A DNA stretch of 64,000 nucleotides from Emiliania huxleyi CCMP1516. Its lineage: Eukaryota; Haptophyta; Isochrysidales; Noelaerhabdaceae. The notes under the pieces are model-generated. The model did no database searches. It was not told the origin of the DNA and saw only the letters and a list, made by a program, of their open reading frames with translations. The DNA lies in NCBI RefSeq assembly GCF_000372725.1, contig NW_005200087.1:1-64000 (forward strand), in the 5' to 3' direction. The position numbers and the translations under genes were made by a program. Of the stretch, positions 1 through 10,835 are shown one piece after another (position 1 is the stretch's first letter; each line of letters starts with the position of its first letter).

Positions 1-125
1 GTTGGCGAGCACTCGGCGATTGTCATGCAGTTCCGGGGGAGATATTCTCGCGCAGGCCAACGGAACGGGAAGTTCGAGACCACGCCACTCTCGGCATTCT
101 GCGATCCAAGTGGGACGCGTTTGAT
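1..125 (+). pseudogene. Degenerate copy of AP2-gene coding segment
   Basis: This stretch is a diverged copy of about 340-470 of the gene that follows. Both contain the same run of codons around VMQFRGR and then AGGCCAACGGAACGGGAAG. Relative to the downstream copy, one base is missing near position 43, which shifts the frame, so this copy cannot encode the same segment. It is open at the window edge, so an upstream part of the gene or of an older paralogue may lie outside. The relationship is read directly from the sequence; calling it a decayed tandem duplication is inference. Confidence 0.6.
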
Positions 126-128
126 TGC

Positions 129-1344
129 TTGCCGCATCGCAACACCATTAGACGCAAGAGAATGGCGGAGGTGAGGATGAGTGCTGGCGCGTCCCCCTCC
201 CGCTCGACGGAGGGCGTGCGCATGGGTCGGCAGGAGGCCGAGAGGCTGGAGGCCGAGAGGCTGGCAACCGAGGCCGTGCATGCAATCGAGGCCGAGACCC
301 ATGTTGCGGAGGTCGGTCCGCCGCCCCCTCCTGATGAGTTCGGCGAACAACTTCGGCCGCTTGTCATGCAGTTTCGGGGCAGGTCATTCTCGAGCAGGCC
401 AACGGAACGGGAAGAGCCGGATCGCGCAACGCTTGGCTTTCTGCAGCGTAAGTGGGATGAGTTTGACGAAAGGTCGCTCACTCGTCGAGCAATTCGTCGA
501 GCGAGGGCAAGGCGTGCGTGCGTGGCAGAGGCGGAGGGAATGCGCTTGCACCTCTCCCGCAACAGCAGCACCGGATACAGGGGGGTGTCGAAGAAGCGCA
601 ACCGCTTCATAGCGCAGTACACGGTAGACGGGAGGCGTAACAAACTCGCGGGCTCCTTCGGCACCGCGGTGGAGGCGGCAGTGGCGTACGCGCGGGCGAT
701 CGACAAGACGGTGATGGAGAACGGCATGCGCTGGACGCACTCGTTGGCCGATGTGTGCGGTGCTGGCGCGTGGTCCACTCACTTGCTGATCCGTTTGCCC
801 CACATGCATTCCCGTTGCGCACTCCTCTCTCCCATACTCGTGCCCCACATTGCTCGACGTTGATGCGAGATTGCCGATCAATGCGGAGCGGTTTTGAGCC
901 GGAGAGCCAGACCCCGTGTTCGATTGGACTCGTTGTAATCAAGTCGATGCAAGTCAAGGCTCGCGAGCAAGCCCCCCTCTTGTGCTCAGGTTCTGCCTTC
1001 TCAATGCACTCTCCCTTCCCCGCGCTTTCGCAGGTCCATCCCACACGGGCCCCGCGGGGGAGGCGCCGGCGGTGGTGACAGAGGCGCAGGGCTGGCGGCT
1101 GCACCTCTCGAGTCGCAGCAGCACCGGCTACGCAGGCGTACGCAAGCAGGAGCAGGCGTCGGGCTCGCGCGGCCGCCGACCTCCCTGGGCGTCGGGCCGC
1201 TTCACGGCGTACCACACGGTGGACGGACGAAAGATCTTCATCGGCTTCTTCGACTCGGCGGTGGAGGCGGCGGTGGCGTACGCGCTGGCGGAGGGGTCGG
1301 TGGACGGACAGGTCGCGCCGCCCGCCGGGCGCGAGGTGCGCTAG
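129..1344 (+). CDS. AP2-domain protein, two AP2-like domains, two exons
   Basis: The reading frame from 129 carries an AP2/ERF-like domain near residues 146-190, with STGYRGV, a basic strand, then the helix signature AAVAYARAID. A second AP2-like domain (STGYAGV ... FIGFFDSAVEAAVAYA) sits in another frame and ends at the stop at 1342-1344. A GT-AG intron at about 760-1033 (acceptor TTTCGCAG) joins the frames in phase 1, but at 274 bp it is longer than other introns here, so the donor is uncertain. ATG 129 or 162 may be the start. AP2 domains bind DNA and are found in plant and algal transcription factors and in some homing endonucleases; no nuclease motif is visible, so a nuclear regulator is more likely. 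The N-terminal half is charged and low in complexity. A decayed copy of part of the gene lies just upstream. Confidence 0.65.
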
Positions 1345-1775
1345 ACTGGGAGACCACCTCGCTATGAAGCCTGGACCCAGTTCTCATGATTGTACATGAC
1401 TAGCGATGTGTTATAGTTCCTCTTGTGTAAGTCAGACGCGATTCTCTTGCCGGCACCCCCGCACAATCACACACACTTGCCCCCTCGCCCCACGCGGCGT
1501 GGTGCCACCCCCTCGCCCGAAAATGAATGAAGAGGAACCCGCGCGCCCGAACCCGCTCCTACTTGGGTTTGTCCGCGACACATCGCGGGAAGAGACAGGC
1601 CCTTTTCTCGCGGCGGCACGGGGTGCCCATCCAATATCACCCCCCCGCCGGGGCGTGAGAACCGATCGGAGGCTTTCCTCGTCATCATTCCGGCGGTAGA
1701 GAAGCGACTCCATCCCCCCCGCGCTGGCCTCGTCTGCCTGGGCGCTCGCGCGAACGGTCGCACATACACGCGTAT
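1345..1775. other. Intergenic region, no gene seen
   Basis: This is a pyrimidine-rich spacer between the AP2 gene and the secreted protein. Short open frames on both strands have no recognisable domain, and no RNA gene signature was seen. Confidence 0.5.
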
Positions 1776-2567
1776 ATGGTGCGCTTACACCCCTTCCTGC
1801 TACTCTCGCTACCTGGTCTTGCGCACGCCGAGACATTCACCATCCTGGGTGACGAGCTTGAAGGGGGCTGGAGCCTCGCCCCGTGGAACGACGGGATCAC
1901 CGCGCCTGGCACAATGGAGGCGGTGTATGAAGATCCATGCGGACAAACGAACGGGCTCTCGTACAAGGCATCGCTTCCTCGCGGGCGGGCGCTCGACCTC
2001 CTCTGCGACCCCGCCACGTGCAATAATCTCATTCTTCCTGAATCAAAAGGTGGCCGCTACTCGAACATAGTTTTTGAGATGTTCGTGCCGCCGACTCCGG
2101 ACTCGTGCGGCGCTCCCGAGATCGTGGGCGATTCCGAAAGCTTCTTGGGTCTCGGAAATCTCGCTGCAGCATTCCACTCAGGACCAGGCGAGCCTAACCG
2201 GATCAAGGCGTGGAAAAATTTTGATCGCGAAGACTTCACCCTGAGCTCAAGCAACGGCAAGTACATATTCTGCACAGACGTGCCGGACTGGGAGGCAAGT
2301 GTAGAAGGAGACGGGTGGGGGCTGCTGGCATTCGTCAACCTCCCTGGCTCCGCAACGGAGCCTGTCCACGCAACGTCGGATTTCTACCTGGACACTGTCT
2401 ACTTGGCGGACCAGGCATCGGCCGCGGAACTTGGGTGCAAGCAAGACCTTGACGATTCCATCGACACTTGCATCGTCTGCCCACCCTCGAGGCGCCATCT
2501 TCTGTTTGCCAGCCTTCCCTGCTGCCCCGACTGGGGACTCCCCGACCGGGGCACGGAGTACTACTGA
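1776..2567 (+). CDS. Predicted secreted protein, unknown family
   Basis: This 263-residue frame starts with a typical signal peptide (MVRLHPFLLLSLPGLAHAE, probable cleavage after AHA). The mature part holds paired cysteines (DPCGQ, LLCDPATC, DSCGAP, IFCTDV, LGCKQD, DTCIVCP) and aromatic-rich segments such as WSLAPWNDG and FLGLGNLAAAF, which suggests a beta-rich, disulphide-bonded extracellular domain. I do not recognise the family. The last 30-40 residues after DTCIVCPPS look less protein-like, so an unrecognised intron or exon boundary near 2480-2540 may change the true C-terminus. Codon use matches neighbouring genes. Confidence 0.6.
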   Translation: MVRLHPFLLLSLPGLAHAETFTILGDELEGGWSLAPWNDGITAPGTMEAVYEDPCGQTNGLSYKASLPRGRALDLLCDPATCNNLILPESKGGRYSNIVFEMFVPPTPDSCGAPEIVGDSESFLGLGNLAAAFHSGPGEPNRIKAWKNFDREDFTLSSSNGKYIFCTDVPDWEASVEGDGWGLLAFVNLPGSATEPVHATSDFYLDTVYLADQASAAELGCKQDLDDSIDTCIVCPPSRRHLLFASLPCCPDWGLPDRGTEYY

Positions 2568-3022
2568 ACTCCACCATTTGGTGATCTGTGATCGGCAAAG
2601 AAGCTGCGCCGCCCCAATGACAAGGAGACGGTGAGTAGGCAAGCGAGAGCCAGACCGGACGCACCACCCAGGAAGAAGCGACAGTGCAATACGCATAGGT
2701 CGGGTGATATGGGGAGATACGGGGAGATATGGGGAGATATGGGGAGTATGGGCAGCAAAGGATGCGCACCTCCGGCCCCTGCAGCATGCCTAGAGCGCCG
2801 CAGATTGGCCGCTCGTGCAGAGGCGAGAGGTTTTAGTGTATGTAAAAGAGGGATCGGCTCGATTGGACGGAGGGTGGACGCGTCCAGGGGGGGTCAGGGG
2901 GGGGTTCGAGGGGGGGGGGTATCCCTTCGACCAAAAGCGTGACAGCTGCGGAGGGGCTGGAGAGCGAGTCGTAACACATCGGAGCACATCGGAACGCCCC
3001 TGCTAGCGACGCCTGGGCGGCG
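2568..3022. other. Intergenic region with G-rich tracts
   Basis: There is no convincing gene. The spacer carries a short tandem repeat (2706-2756) and, at about 2889-2923, four or more runs of seven to ten G separated by a few bases, a pattern able to form a G-quadruplex just upstream of the recombinase-like gene. Near 2975-2995 the short duplicated string ACATCGGA occurs twice. Confidence 0.5.
2706..2756 (+). repeat. Short tandem repeat, GGGGAGATAT unit
   Basis: About four to five copies of a ten-base unit GGGGAGATAT (with C or G variants) run head to tail. It lies in the intergenic spacer. Confidence 0.8.
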
Positions 3023-6000
3023 ATGATGCCGCAGGCGGCGACCGCGGAGCACCGCGGGGACGGCGTCGACCGGCGTAACGCCCACCACGAGCGATCGGCC
3101 CGCGAGAGGAGCGAGCGCGAGGCGGGAATGAGGGCGTTCGAGCCGCCGCCGGACGAGGAGGGGGCGGTGGAGCACCTGAGCGCGTCCGTCGTGCTCGCGG
3201 CGGTGGAGGAGAGCGGGCCCAACTACCTGCTGCCGAAGGCGCCGGAGCCGGTCAAGTCGCGCCGGAAGCGGCTCATGGTGGACGAGGCAGCAAGGCAGGC
3301 GGGTCAGGCGATCCTCGAGACGGGCACGCGAGTCGAGATCTTCGCGGAGGATTCGGGGGAGGAGAGGTGGTGGCCGGGGACCATCATGGAGCGGACGGAG
3401 GACACCGACGGCCGGCTCGTGCACCGCGTCCAGTACACCAACTTCGAGGGCGACCGGTACTGGCACGTGCTCGACGACGAGCAGTGGCGCAGGGTGGCGG
3501 ACACGGGGCCAGAGCTAGAGCACGCCCGCGCTGGCGCTGGCGACGCGGCACTCCGCGACGGCGCGAGCTTGGCTGCCTCCAGACCAACAAGGTGGGACAA
3601 CGCCCGGGGGGAGACGGCCGGCGGGGCGAGCGAGACGACCGGCGGGGCGGGCTCCGCCGAGACGACCGGCCAGGCGGGCTCCGCCCCTGACCTCAACTGG
3701 CCGGGGCGGAGGAGGGTGCGGCGCAGCGCCGCCATGGAGCTGCTTCGCACGCGGGACGAGGCCGAGCAGCGCGAGGCCAGGCGGCCCGACGTCGCGCCGA
3801 TGCTGACGCCACACAGCGCCACGCTGTCGCGTCATCTCGTGTGGGTGCGTCGCCTGCTGAGGGAGTACCTCGCAGAGCTGGCGGAGGACGGCCTGTCGGT
3901 GCCGATGCAGCGCACTTCCCGCGGCCTTCACCCGACCATGCGGTGGACGGTCGAGTTCGGCAAGTGGCTGGCCACGACGCGGATCGTCGAGTCGAGGGCG
4001 TCTAGCTGGCACCTGGCCGAGGAGCAGTCGGCGGGACAGGCGGAGGCGACGGCGCGCAGCGGCCGGGGCTCGAACACGGTGTACGTCGCACTGCAGCACA
4101 TGAAAAACCACGTCTGGCGCGAGCTGTGGCCCGCGATGCCGGCCGACGCGAGGCAGTACTGGCACTGGGTGACGCGGCGCGTGATGGGGATCTTCGACGG
4201 CGGCGGCGGCGGGATGCGACAGGTTGCAGAGAAGGCTGGGAGGGGAGCGGGACAGGCGGCGGCGCAGGCGAGCGTCGCGCGAGGCGAGGGCGTGGAGCAG
4301 CAGCAGGCGGCGAGCGCGAAGGCGAGCGCGGACGCGACCCGGCAGGTGGAAGCGGAGCTGCGCGCGGGGACGACCCGCCCGTGCACGAAGCAGCACCTGT
4401 TCCAGACGGGGGAGTACCTGCTGCAGGACGCGCACCTCTCCGAGCCCTTCGAGGTGAACGTGGCCTTCATCATGAGCGCGTACGTGTGCCTCGCGAGGCA
4501 GACCGGCTGCCGGCCCGGGATGACGATGAACGACGCGAACGACCTCGCGAACACTACCAGTCACTGGTGCGCACCCACCGCCAGCGGCACCCGTAGGCAC
4601 GGTGGGGTGGAGGGCGCCCGAGGGCCAGCGGGGCGGGCGCCTGTTGCGATGAGGGACACGGGTGAGGTGGAAGGCGCCCGGGAGGCGAGGGGAGGGGGCG
4701 TGAAGCGACGCGTAGGACGCGGATTGATACCGCCGGAGGCGTCTCGGCCTCACCCCTCACCCCGAGCCCCGACGCGCGATGCGGCAGGCACGAGGTACCG
4801 CCGCTTCGGATGAGCGACTTGCGGATCGACATGGACAACGAGCTGGGCGGCGCGCTGACCGAGGGCGCGTTCCGGGCGCTCTGCAGGATGCAGGTGACGT
4901 TCAAGCGGAAGAAGGGCGAGTACTTCGCACACTACGCGTTCGGCACCTCGATCACCCCCGACTCAGATCAGATGCTGCGGATCGGGACCCTGGCGCTGCT
5001 CCGCCTGCTGTTGAGGTGCGGGAGCTTCCGCGGGTGCTATGCGCGGCTGAGCCGCGCCGACGCCGCGGCGCTGCGGAAGAAGGTGGCAGACCCACGCGGA
5101 TTCGCCGGCCTCGAGCTCGAGGACACAGGCCACGAGAGCTTCCTCTCGCTGGTGCGTGCGTGCCGCGAGGACGGCTGGGTGCTGGACGAGGCGGCGCTGA
5201 GCCGGCCGCTCTTCCCGGCGGTGGACACCGCGACCGGGCGGTTCTTGTTCACAGAGAGCTTCCAGGTGAAGACGGTCTGCGACTTGCTGATCCAGACGGG
5301 CGTTTCGCTCGGCATGAACAGGCACCAGGTGGGCGCGTGGTCGCTCCGGAAGGACGCGTGCGAGCAGCCGGTCGCGGCGGGCGAGGGCGAGGTGGGTGCG
5401 AGGGTGCTGGGGCACCGGCACGTGAACTCGAGGACGATGGACCTTGTCTACCGCGCGGACCTGCGGACACGCGATCTCGGCGCGTACTGGGCGAGGCGGG
5501 GCCCGATCGAGAGCGTCGAGCGGGCGCCGCTGGACTCGCTCTCCGCGTCGCGGGTGCCTGAGGCGAGCGGGGTGCGCGGCGTGTGTGACCTGCCGGCGGG
5601 CTGCTCCGAGCGCGCCGAGATGGAGGGTTGTGCTGAGGTGTCGGAGGCGGAGGCGGAGCTGGACGCGGCCCGGCGCAGCCTGCTGGTGCTGCTCTCCGTC
5701 TCGACGCTGCCACGTCACTTCAAGGTGATGGCGCGCGCGGCCGGTCACGCGGCTTGCGCCACGTCGTATGAGGCGGCAGCGCTGCGAGTGCGTAACCGCC
5801 GGAACAAGGCGCGGCAGCGCGCGGTCGATGCGTACCGGCTGCGCCTGTACAAAGAGGGCCAGGAGCGGCTGCGCACCTCTCCGGCGCTGCGGCGCGCGAT
5901 GATGTGCACGCACGAATGGGCCCCGCGAGGCGAAGACGAGGCGGTCGCGTTCGGGCTCGACCGCCGCGATCGCACGTTCGAGCTGCGTGCGCTGCGCGAG

Positions 6001-6828
6001 CTTCCCGCGCCTCTGCAGGGCTCCATCCTGCGAGCGGGCGCACTGCACGTGCTGCCCAGGGGACGCACGCGGCGCACGGCGTACGAGCACGTCCGCGAGC
6101 GCTGCGTCGGCCTATGCTCACTGGAGTGCGGCTCGGACGGGTGCGTGGGAAGTGGGCTGGAGATGCACTGGCCCGACTCGCCCGAGGAGTTCGAGGAGCT
6201 GCGCTGCGAGCACTGCGGCGCCGCGCAGGTGCGGATGCGATGGCGGCGGGAGGGGGGGGGCGCGGGTGCGGCCACGCTGGTCGCTGGGGAGCCGATGGCG
6301 GCGGGCGCGACGCAGGCTCTTGGCGCGAGCGACGCGGAATCGTACGGCGTGTGGTACGCGCTACGCGGCCGCGCGACGATCGGCAACGCGGCCTACGATG
6401 CCGGGGCGGCTGCGACGGTGGCGCCGAGTGCGACGACGGACAGCACGGACGCGGCATCCGACGAGCGGGAGCGGACGGGCGGGCGCGCGGAGATCGGGGG
6501 CGACGAGGAGGAGGAGGCGACGGGCCTGCACCCAGAGGACTGGATCGATGCGGAAGAGGCAGCGGCAGCGCTCGAAGCGCTGGCCGAGGTGGACACGCTG
6601 GATCTGGCCCAGGCGCTGCACGCCGGCGCGGCCACGGGGGGTGGTGCCTCCGACGGCGGCTCCCTGCCTCGCCGGGTGCTGCGAAGCGGCGCGCACCGGC
6701 AGCAGCACGGTGGCGACGGCGGCGGCTCGCAGACAGAGGACCTATCGTTTGAGGACGTCGTGCACCTATGGGGAACGCCGAGCTCGCAGGCAGCGTCTCG
6801 GGCAAACGCGGGCGCGAGGCGCGCCTGA
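3023..6828 (+). CDS. Tyrosine-recombinase-like protein with Tudor-like domain
   Basis: Two frames join across a GT-AG intron at 4567-4787 (exon phase 2, restoring a Trp codon), giving about 1194 residues. Around residues 100-158 there is a Tudor/agenet-like domain (RWWPGTIMERTEDTDG ... YWHVLDD). A helical region follows (about 260-470). Box I is QTGCRPGM with Arg497. Box II is WSLRKDACE with Arg702, then LGHRHVNSRTMDLVYR with His724 and candidate nucleophile Tyr736. This matches the R..HxxR..H..Y order of tyrosine recombinases, except that the HxxR His is Trp and the His-Tyr spacing is 12 rather than about 9. A Cys-rich segment (CVGLCSLECGSDGC ... CEHC) follows, then a low-complexity acidic tail. 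Crypton-type transposons encode one such enzyme; chromatin targeting by the Tudor-like domain is inference. No flanking terminal repeats were found. Confidence 0.55.
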
Positions 6829-6902
6829 GGACATCGTGCACCTATGGAGCGCGCCGATATCGGACGTAGCGTCTCGAGTACATGCGGGCGCGAGGCGCGC
6901 CG
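6751..6902 (+). repeat. 76-bp tandem duplication at the recombinase 3' end
   Basis: The last 76 bases of the recombinase-like gene (GAGGACGTCGTGCACCTATG ...) are followed by a diverged second copy starting at 6827. The period of 76 is not a multiple of three, so the stop codon TGA lies at the junction and the second copy is out of frame. Confidence 0.8.
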
Positions 6903-7599
6903 AGACGACCAGCCGAGGCTGGGGAGGGAGGAGCGGCATGGCGCAGAGAGGAGAATGGCGTGCCGCGACGACGCTCGCACTTGTATACGTGTGGATGTGA
7001 CTGGCGATGGGAGGGTTGCGCGTCGCAACGCGAGGGTAGACGTGTATGGCTCGCACGGTGAGCGGTTGGGAGAGGGAAGGGACCCCTCGGTGGCGAGTAC
7101 ATGACAAGGAGCGATCCGGCGCGTGCAACACAAGACATAAGCATGATACCGACGCCCCAAGGCTCGCAGCGGCGAAGCGCGCCGGGACTAAAAGGCGACT
7201 ATGACAGAAAGTCGGCACGCAGGCAAAAGGAGAGGAAACACGTCAGCCGTAACAGCATCGTGTGTGTCTCGCGCCTTGCGGGGGGGGGGGGGAGCGGAAA
7301 TTCCCAAGAGCGCCACTCTTGGAGCGCCGCCACTACGACTACCACCTAGAGCGCTGCAAGCAACGCCGGGCAATGACGGCTTACCGCCCACCCAGCCCCC
7401 CTCGGCACACCCCGGCAGCCACTGTGTGACGGCTCGAACCCGCTAAACATCGGTGTTTCGGGCGGTCCACACAGATCGGGTCTGTCAAACGTGCAATTAG
7501 AGAGGACAAAAAAAGAAAAGAAAAATTACCCCCGACCAGACCCCTCTCCCTCCCTCCCCAATACCCCCACCCCCCCCCCCACCCTCCCACACCGCGGTC
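6903..7599. other. Intergenic region
   Basis: No supported gene. A run of about a dozen G lies near 7278-7291, and a run of about twelve C near 7570-7582 immediately precedes the GST-like gene. Confidence 0.5.
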
Positions 7600-9035
7600 A
7601 TGGGCATCGCCATCCCCATCGGCTTGGCAGTTACCACGGCGCTCGCCATGCCCATGGTGCCCGCCGTTCCCACCCGCTGGGCAGCGCTCGCTCGCCGGCT
7701 CCCGGCCAGCAGCGCTCCCACGCCGGCGATTACGCTCTACCGCGACACGAATGGATGGTGCCCGTTCTGCGAGCGAGTGTGGCTGCAGCTCGAGACCAAG
7801 GGCCTGCCGTACGAAGAGGTGCTGATCAACCTCCGCGATAAGCCACAGTGGTACAAGGACATGGTCCCAACCACCCTCGTGCCAGCAGTCAAGATCCGCA
7901 GCGGCGGAACGGAAGAGGTGGTTTGGGAGTCGGATGTGATCTTGCGGCGGCTCGAGGAGCTCCACCCAGAGCCGGCGATGCTGCCGCCCGACGGAGAGCG
8001 CGCGGCCGCCGAGGCACTCATTGCGGAGGCCGGCAATCTTTCCTCCGCCGGCTTCCGCTTCGCGGCCGCCGTCCGCAACGCGAGCGTGACGCAGGAGGAG
8101 GTTGCCTCCCTCCGCGCAGCCTTCGAGGACGGGCTGGACGCGCTCGACGCGGCCATCGCGGAGGGAGGAGGCCCTTTCATCTGCGGCGGCTCGGTCGGTC
8201 TCGCCGACGCCACCTACCTGCCCTTTCTCGAGCGGTGGGCGGTCCAGCTGCCTCTCACGTCCGGGTTTGCGCTGAGGCCGGAGGAGGGAGAGCCGCCTCG
8301 CTGGCCGCAGATCGAGGGGTGGTTCGTGGCGATGGCGGAGGAGCCTGCCTACGCACGCGTGCGCGGCGACACCTACTCGTGGTCCGCCGCCGTCGCCGCC
8401 TTCCAGCGCATCTTCGCCACCAACGGCACCCTCTCCGACGCTCAGCGCGCGGTGTCGCGCCGCGCCGACGGCGCACCGCGGAGCGAGGCGCCGGAGGCGT
8501 AAGAGGGGCCGCGTGCAGACCTCAAAGGGTGTTGCGGGTAGGTGCCGCTGCGCTCGAGCTCAGGCGCTCGGCACAGGCCGCTCCCTCGGCCGCCGCGGCC
8601 CTCGCTGCGGCGGAGAAGATCATCGCCAACTGGGAGGCTGTGGTCGCCGACGCGACGGCGGCGGAGCCGCTCTCGCAGGCGAACTTGCAGCGGCTGGAGG
8701 AGGAGGACGGCGCGGCGGTCGAGCTTCTGCTGGCCGATTGCGCGGCGCGGCTGCTGCAGTGTGCGGGCAGGTGGGAGGACGAGGCGGGTGGCGAGCCAGC
8801 AGCCGAGGGCGGCGAGGAGGAGGAGGAGGAGCGCGCGCTGTGCGAGGCGGAGCTCCTCGGCCTCGAGCCGCTCGAGCACAAGGTGCGCGCCGACGCCGCC
8901 AGGCTCGTCTCCGCGCGCCTCTGCGCACCGCGTGACATGGGCGCCGACGCCGCGGAGGCTATGCGCGGCGTGCTCATGGCGATGGCGAGCGAGAGCGAGG
9001 GCCTCGCCTGGCGCAAGTCGGGCGGGCTGCTCTGA
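7600..9035 (+). CDS. GST-like protein with CPFC active-site motif and helical C-terminal extension
   Basis: The first frame (7600-8502) encodes a thioredoxin-fold GST N-domain at residues 46-120 with the CPFC motif (GWCPFCERVW), the cis-Pro segment VPAVKI and a GST-C-like helical domain with GGSVGLADATYLPFL. This resembles dehydroascorbate-reductase or glutaredoxin-like omega GSTs, which use glutathione. An Ala/Pro-rich leader of about 45 residues may be an organelle-targeting peptide. A second, clearly coding frame (about 8519-9035; AEKIIANWEAVV ... ALCEAELLGLEPLEHKVRADAARL) continues as a helical domain I do not recognise. The two frames join exactly if 8499-8518 (GTAAGA ... GTGCAG, only 20 nt) is removed. 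This is either a micro-intron, an indel in the sequence, or two separate exons of a longer model. Confidence 0.65.
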
Positions 9036-9660
9036 GCGAGGGGTCAGCCAGCTCCGCGCGCGTAGAGCTGCGGGCCGGCTGGCCGAGTATCGTCGTTTTG
9101 GGCAGCGAGTTATTTCATCGATGGTGCGATGGAAAGAACACAAAACCCCCGACTAACCTCTATAACGTCAAGTGCGGCCGTTTTGCACAGTGTTGTGCGT
9201 CTTAGAGAAAAAATCGCGTTTGCAGCCAACTTACCCCAAATCTTCTGCACTCACTTCCTACATACATAATTTTGACCGCGCAAGATAAAAGGGTGGCTAA
9301 GGGCTCTGCCCGCAAGGCGCCCGCGTCGCAGACGCGGTACCATTGACAAATCTGCGATATACCCCCACACGAGCAAATAGCAAAATCCGAATACCGTGCA
9401 CGAACTGGGCGATGTGGGACGTGCAAGCCTTCAGCTGGTGCCAAGACATTCGTAAAATTGAAGCCACGAACGTCCGCCAAATCCGTGCTAGGGAAAGCTG
9501 ATCGAGCCCAGCGTGCCCGCGGCCGCCTCCCGCGCAGCACCGCCGCTGGGGACGACACGCTGCGGAATCGGATCGAGCCCATGCACGGGCAAAGAAGGAC
9601 GCTGCAGAAGCGGTTGGAGAGGCAGCCGGCGTCTGCCGTCACAACGAGTCCCAGCGCTGG
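9036..9660. other. Intergenic region, comparatively AT-rich
   Basis: This spacer is lower in GC than its neighbours and shows no coding pattern. It contains TTTTGCACAGTGTTGTGCG near 9180, loosely similar to a motif seen in dispersed repeats near 15620 and 45685. Confidence 0.45.
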
Positions 9661-9996
9661 TTGGACATGCGCGTCGGCTCGCCCGAGGACTGCTGTCGCG
9701 ACCCTCCCGTCGTGACGCAGCCTCTGACGAGCTCTGCAACCGAGGAGAGTGAGGGTGCGCCTCCCCTCACTGCTGGCCTGGCTGCGCACCGCCCCACAAA
9801 GCACCCCCTCGAGCATCTCTACAAGTACAAGTACAAGGGCGACCTTCTCCAAGTCGTCAACGCGCCCGGCGGCTCCGGCAAGACTTTAGCCTTGGCCACC
9901 CTCCTTGCGGAGCAGGAGGAGATCCGCTCTCGGTCGGCAACGTGGCAGCTAGTCGAGAGACTCGGTAGTTGTGACCCCCCTCTGTGCTCTGAGTGA
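9661..9996 (+). pseudogene. P-loop NTPase fragment (Walker A), probable gene remnant
   Basis: A short frame carries LLQVVNAPGGSGKTLALAT near residues 60-78, a textbook Walker A loop (GxxGSGKT) preceded by a hydrophobic strand as in DNA helicases and other P-loop ATPases. Only about 35 residues look protein-like; no Walker B or other helicase motifs follow before the stop at 9994-9996. It may be a helicase remnant or an exon of an unresolved gene. A 190-bp dispersed repeat begins 113 bp downstream, so a mobile-element origin is possible but not shown. Confidence 0.45.
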
Positions 9997-10108
9997 GGAC
10001 AGGAGAGAGAGAGCTTTTGTGGTGTTGGTGTACGCAATAACGGGACAGGGTAGTCGTTCTCTCTAGCTCCCCTTCTAGCTCTTAGCATGAGCTGCGCCCT
10101 GTGTCCGA

Positions 10109-10298
10109 CCCCTTTTGCGCAGCAACACCTTAAACTTTTAGGCCCTCCGAATTCGGGTCGGAGCGTAGCGGAGTGGGCCCCGAGTTTGAAAAGGGCGACG
10201 GACGCTTGCGTCCTAGCCTCCAACAACGCCTCCCCGGCGCAGAGGGGCCCCCGGAGGGATGCTCAACCGCTCCACGCCACGCCGCTTGCGGCGGTCCT
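10109..10298 (+). repeat. 190-bp dispersed repeat, copy A
   Basis: This 190-base block, from CCCCTTTTGCGCAGCAACAC to about GGTCCT, recurs almost identically in reverse orientation at 63402-63591. I see a handful of substitutions and one single-base gap near the inner end. It has no coding potential and lies between a P-loop fragment and a polyQ ORF. Confidence 0.9.
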
Positions 10299-10529
10299 CT
10301 TCCCAGCTCCGCTGGCCGGGCGTTATTTCTCACAGCCGCCCAGCCGCTCGAGGCGGGCTTCTGGACGACTTCTCTCATGGCCGATCGCTGGGAGGCGCGG
10401 TGCGGAGGGTGAGCCGCCCCCACGCCGCCCGCCGCCCGACCCCCGCGCCGCCCCCTCTCCTCACCGGCTCGCCCCACTTTTCGCAGCAAACGTCAGCGGC
10501 CCGACTCGTCCGCCAGCGAGACAATCGAC

Positions 10530-10738
10530 ATGAAGCGGCTACGAATCAACTCGAGGTGGGCGCCCCCGCTTCCCGGCCGCCTCCCGCGCGCCAACTCACC
10601 GGTCCTCCCGTGCAACCGCAGCGAGCCGCTGGACACGCCGCCGGTGCCGCTCGGCCCAATCTTCCCCCCGGCGCCCCCACCCCAACAGCCGGCGCGGCAT
10701 CCGGCGCAGTACCACCCGCACCATGCGCTGCTGGCGGC

Positions 10739-10835
<97 letters not shown>

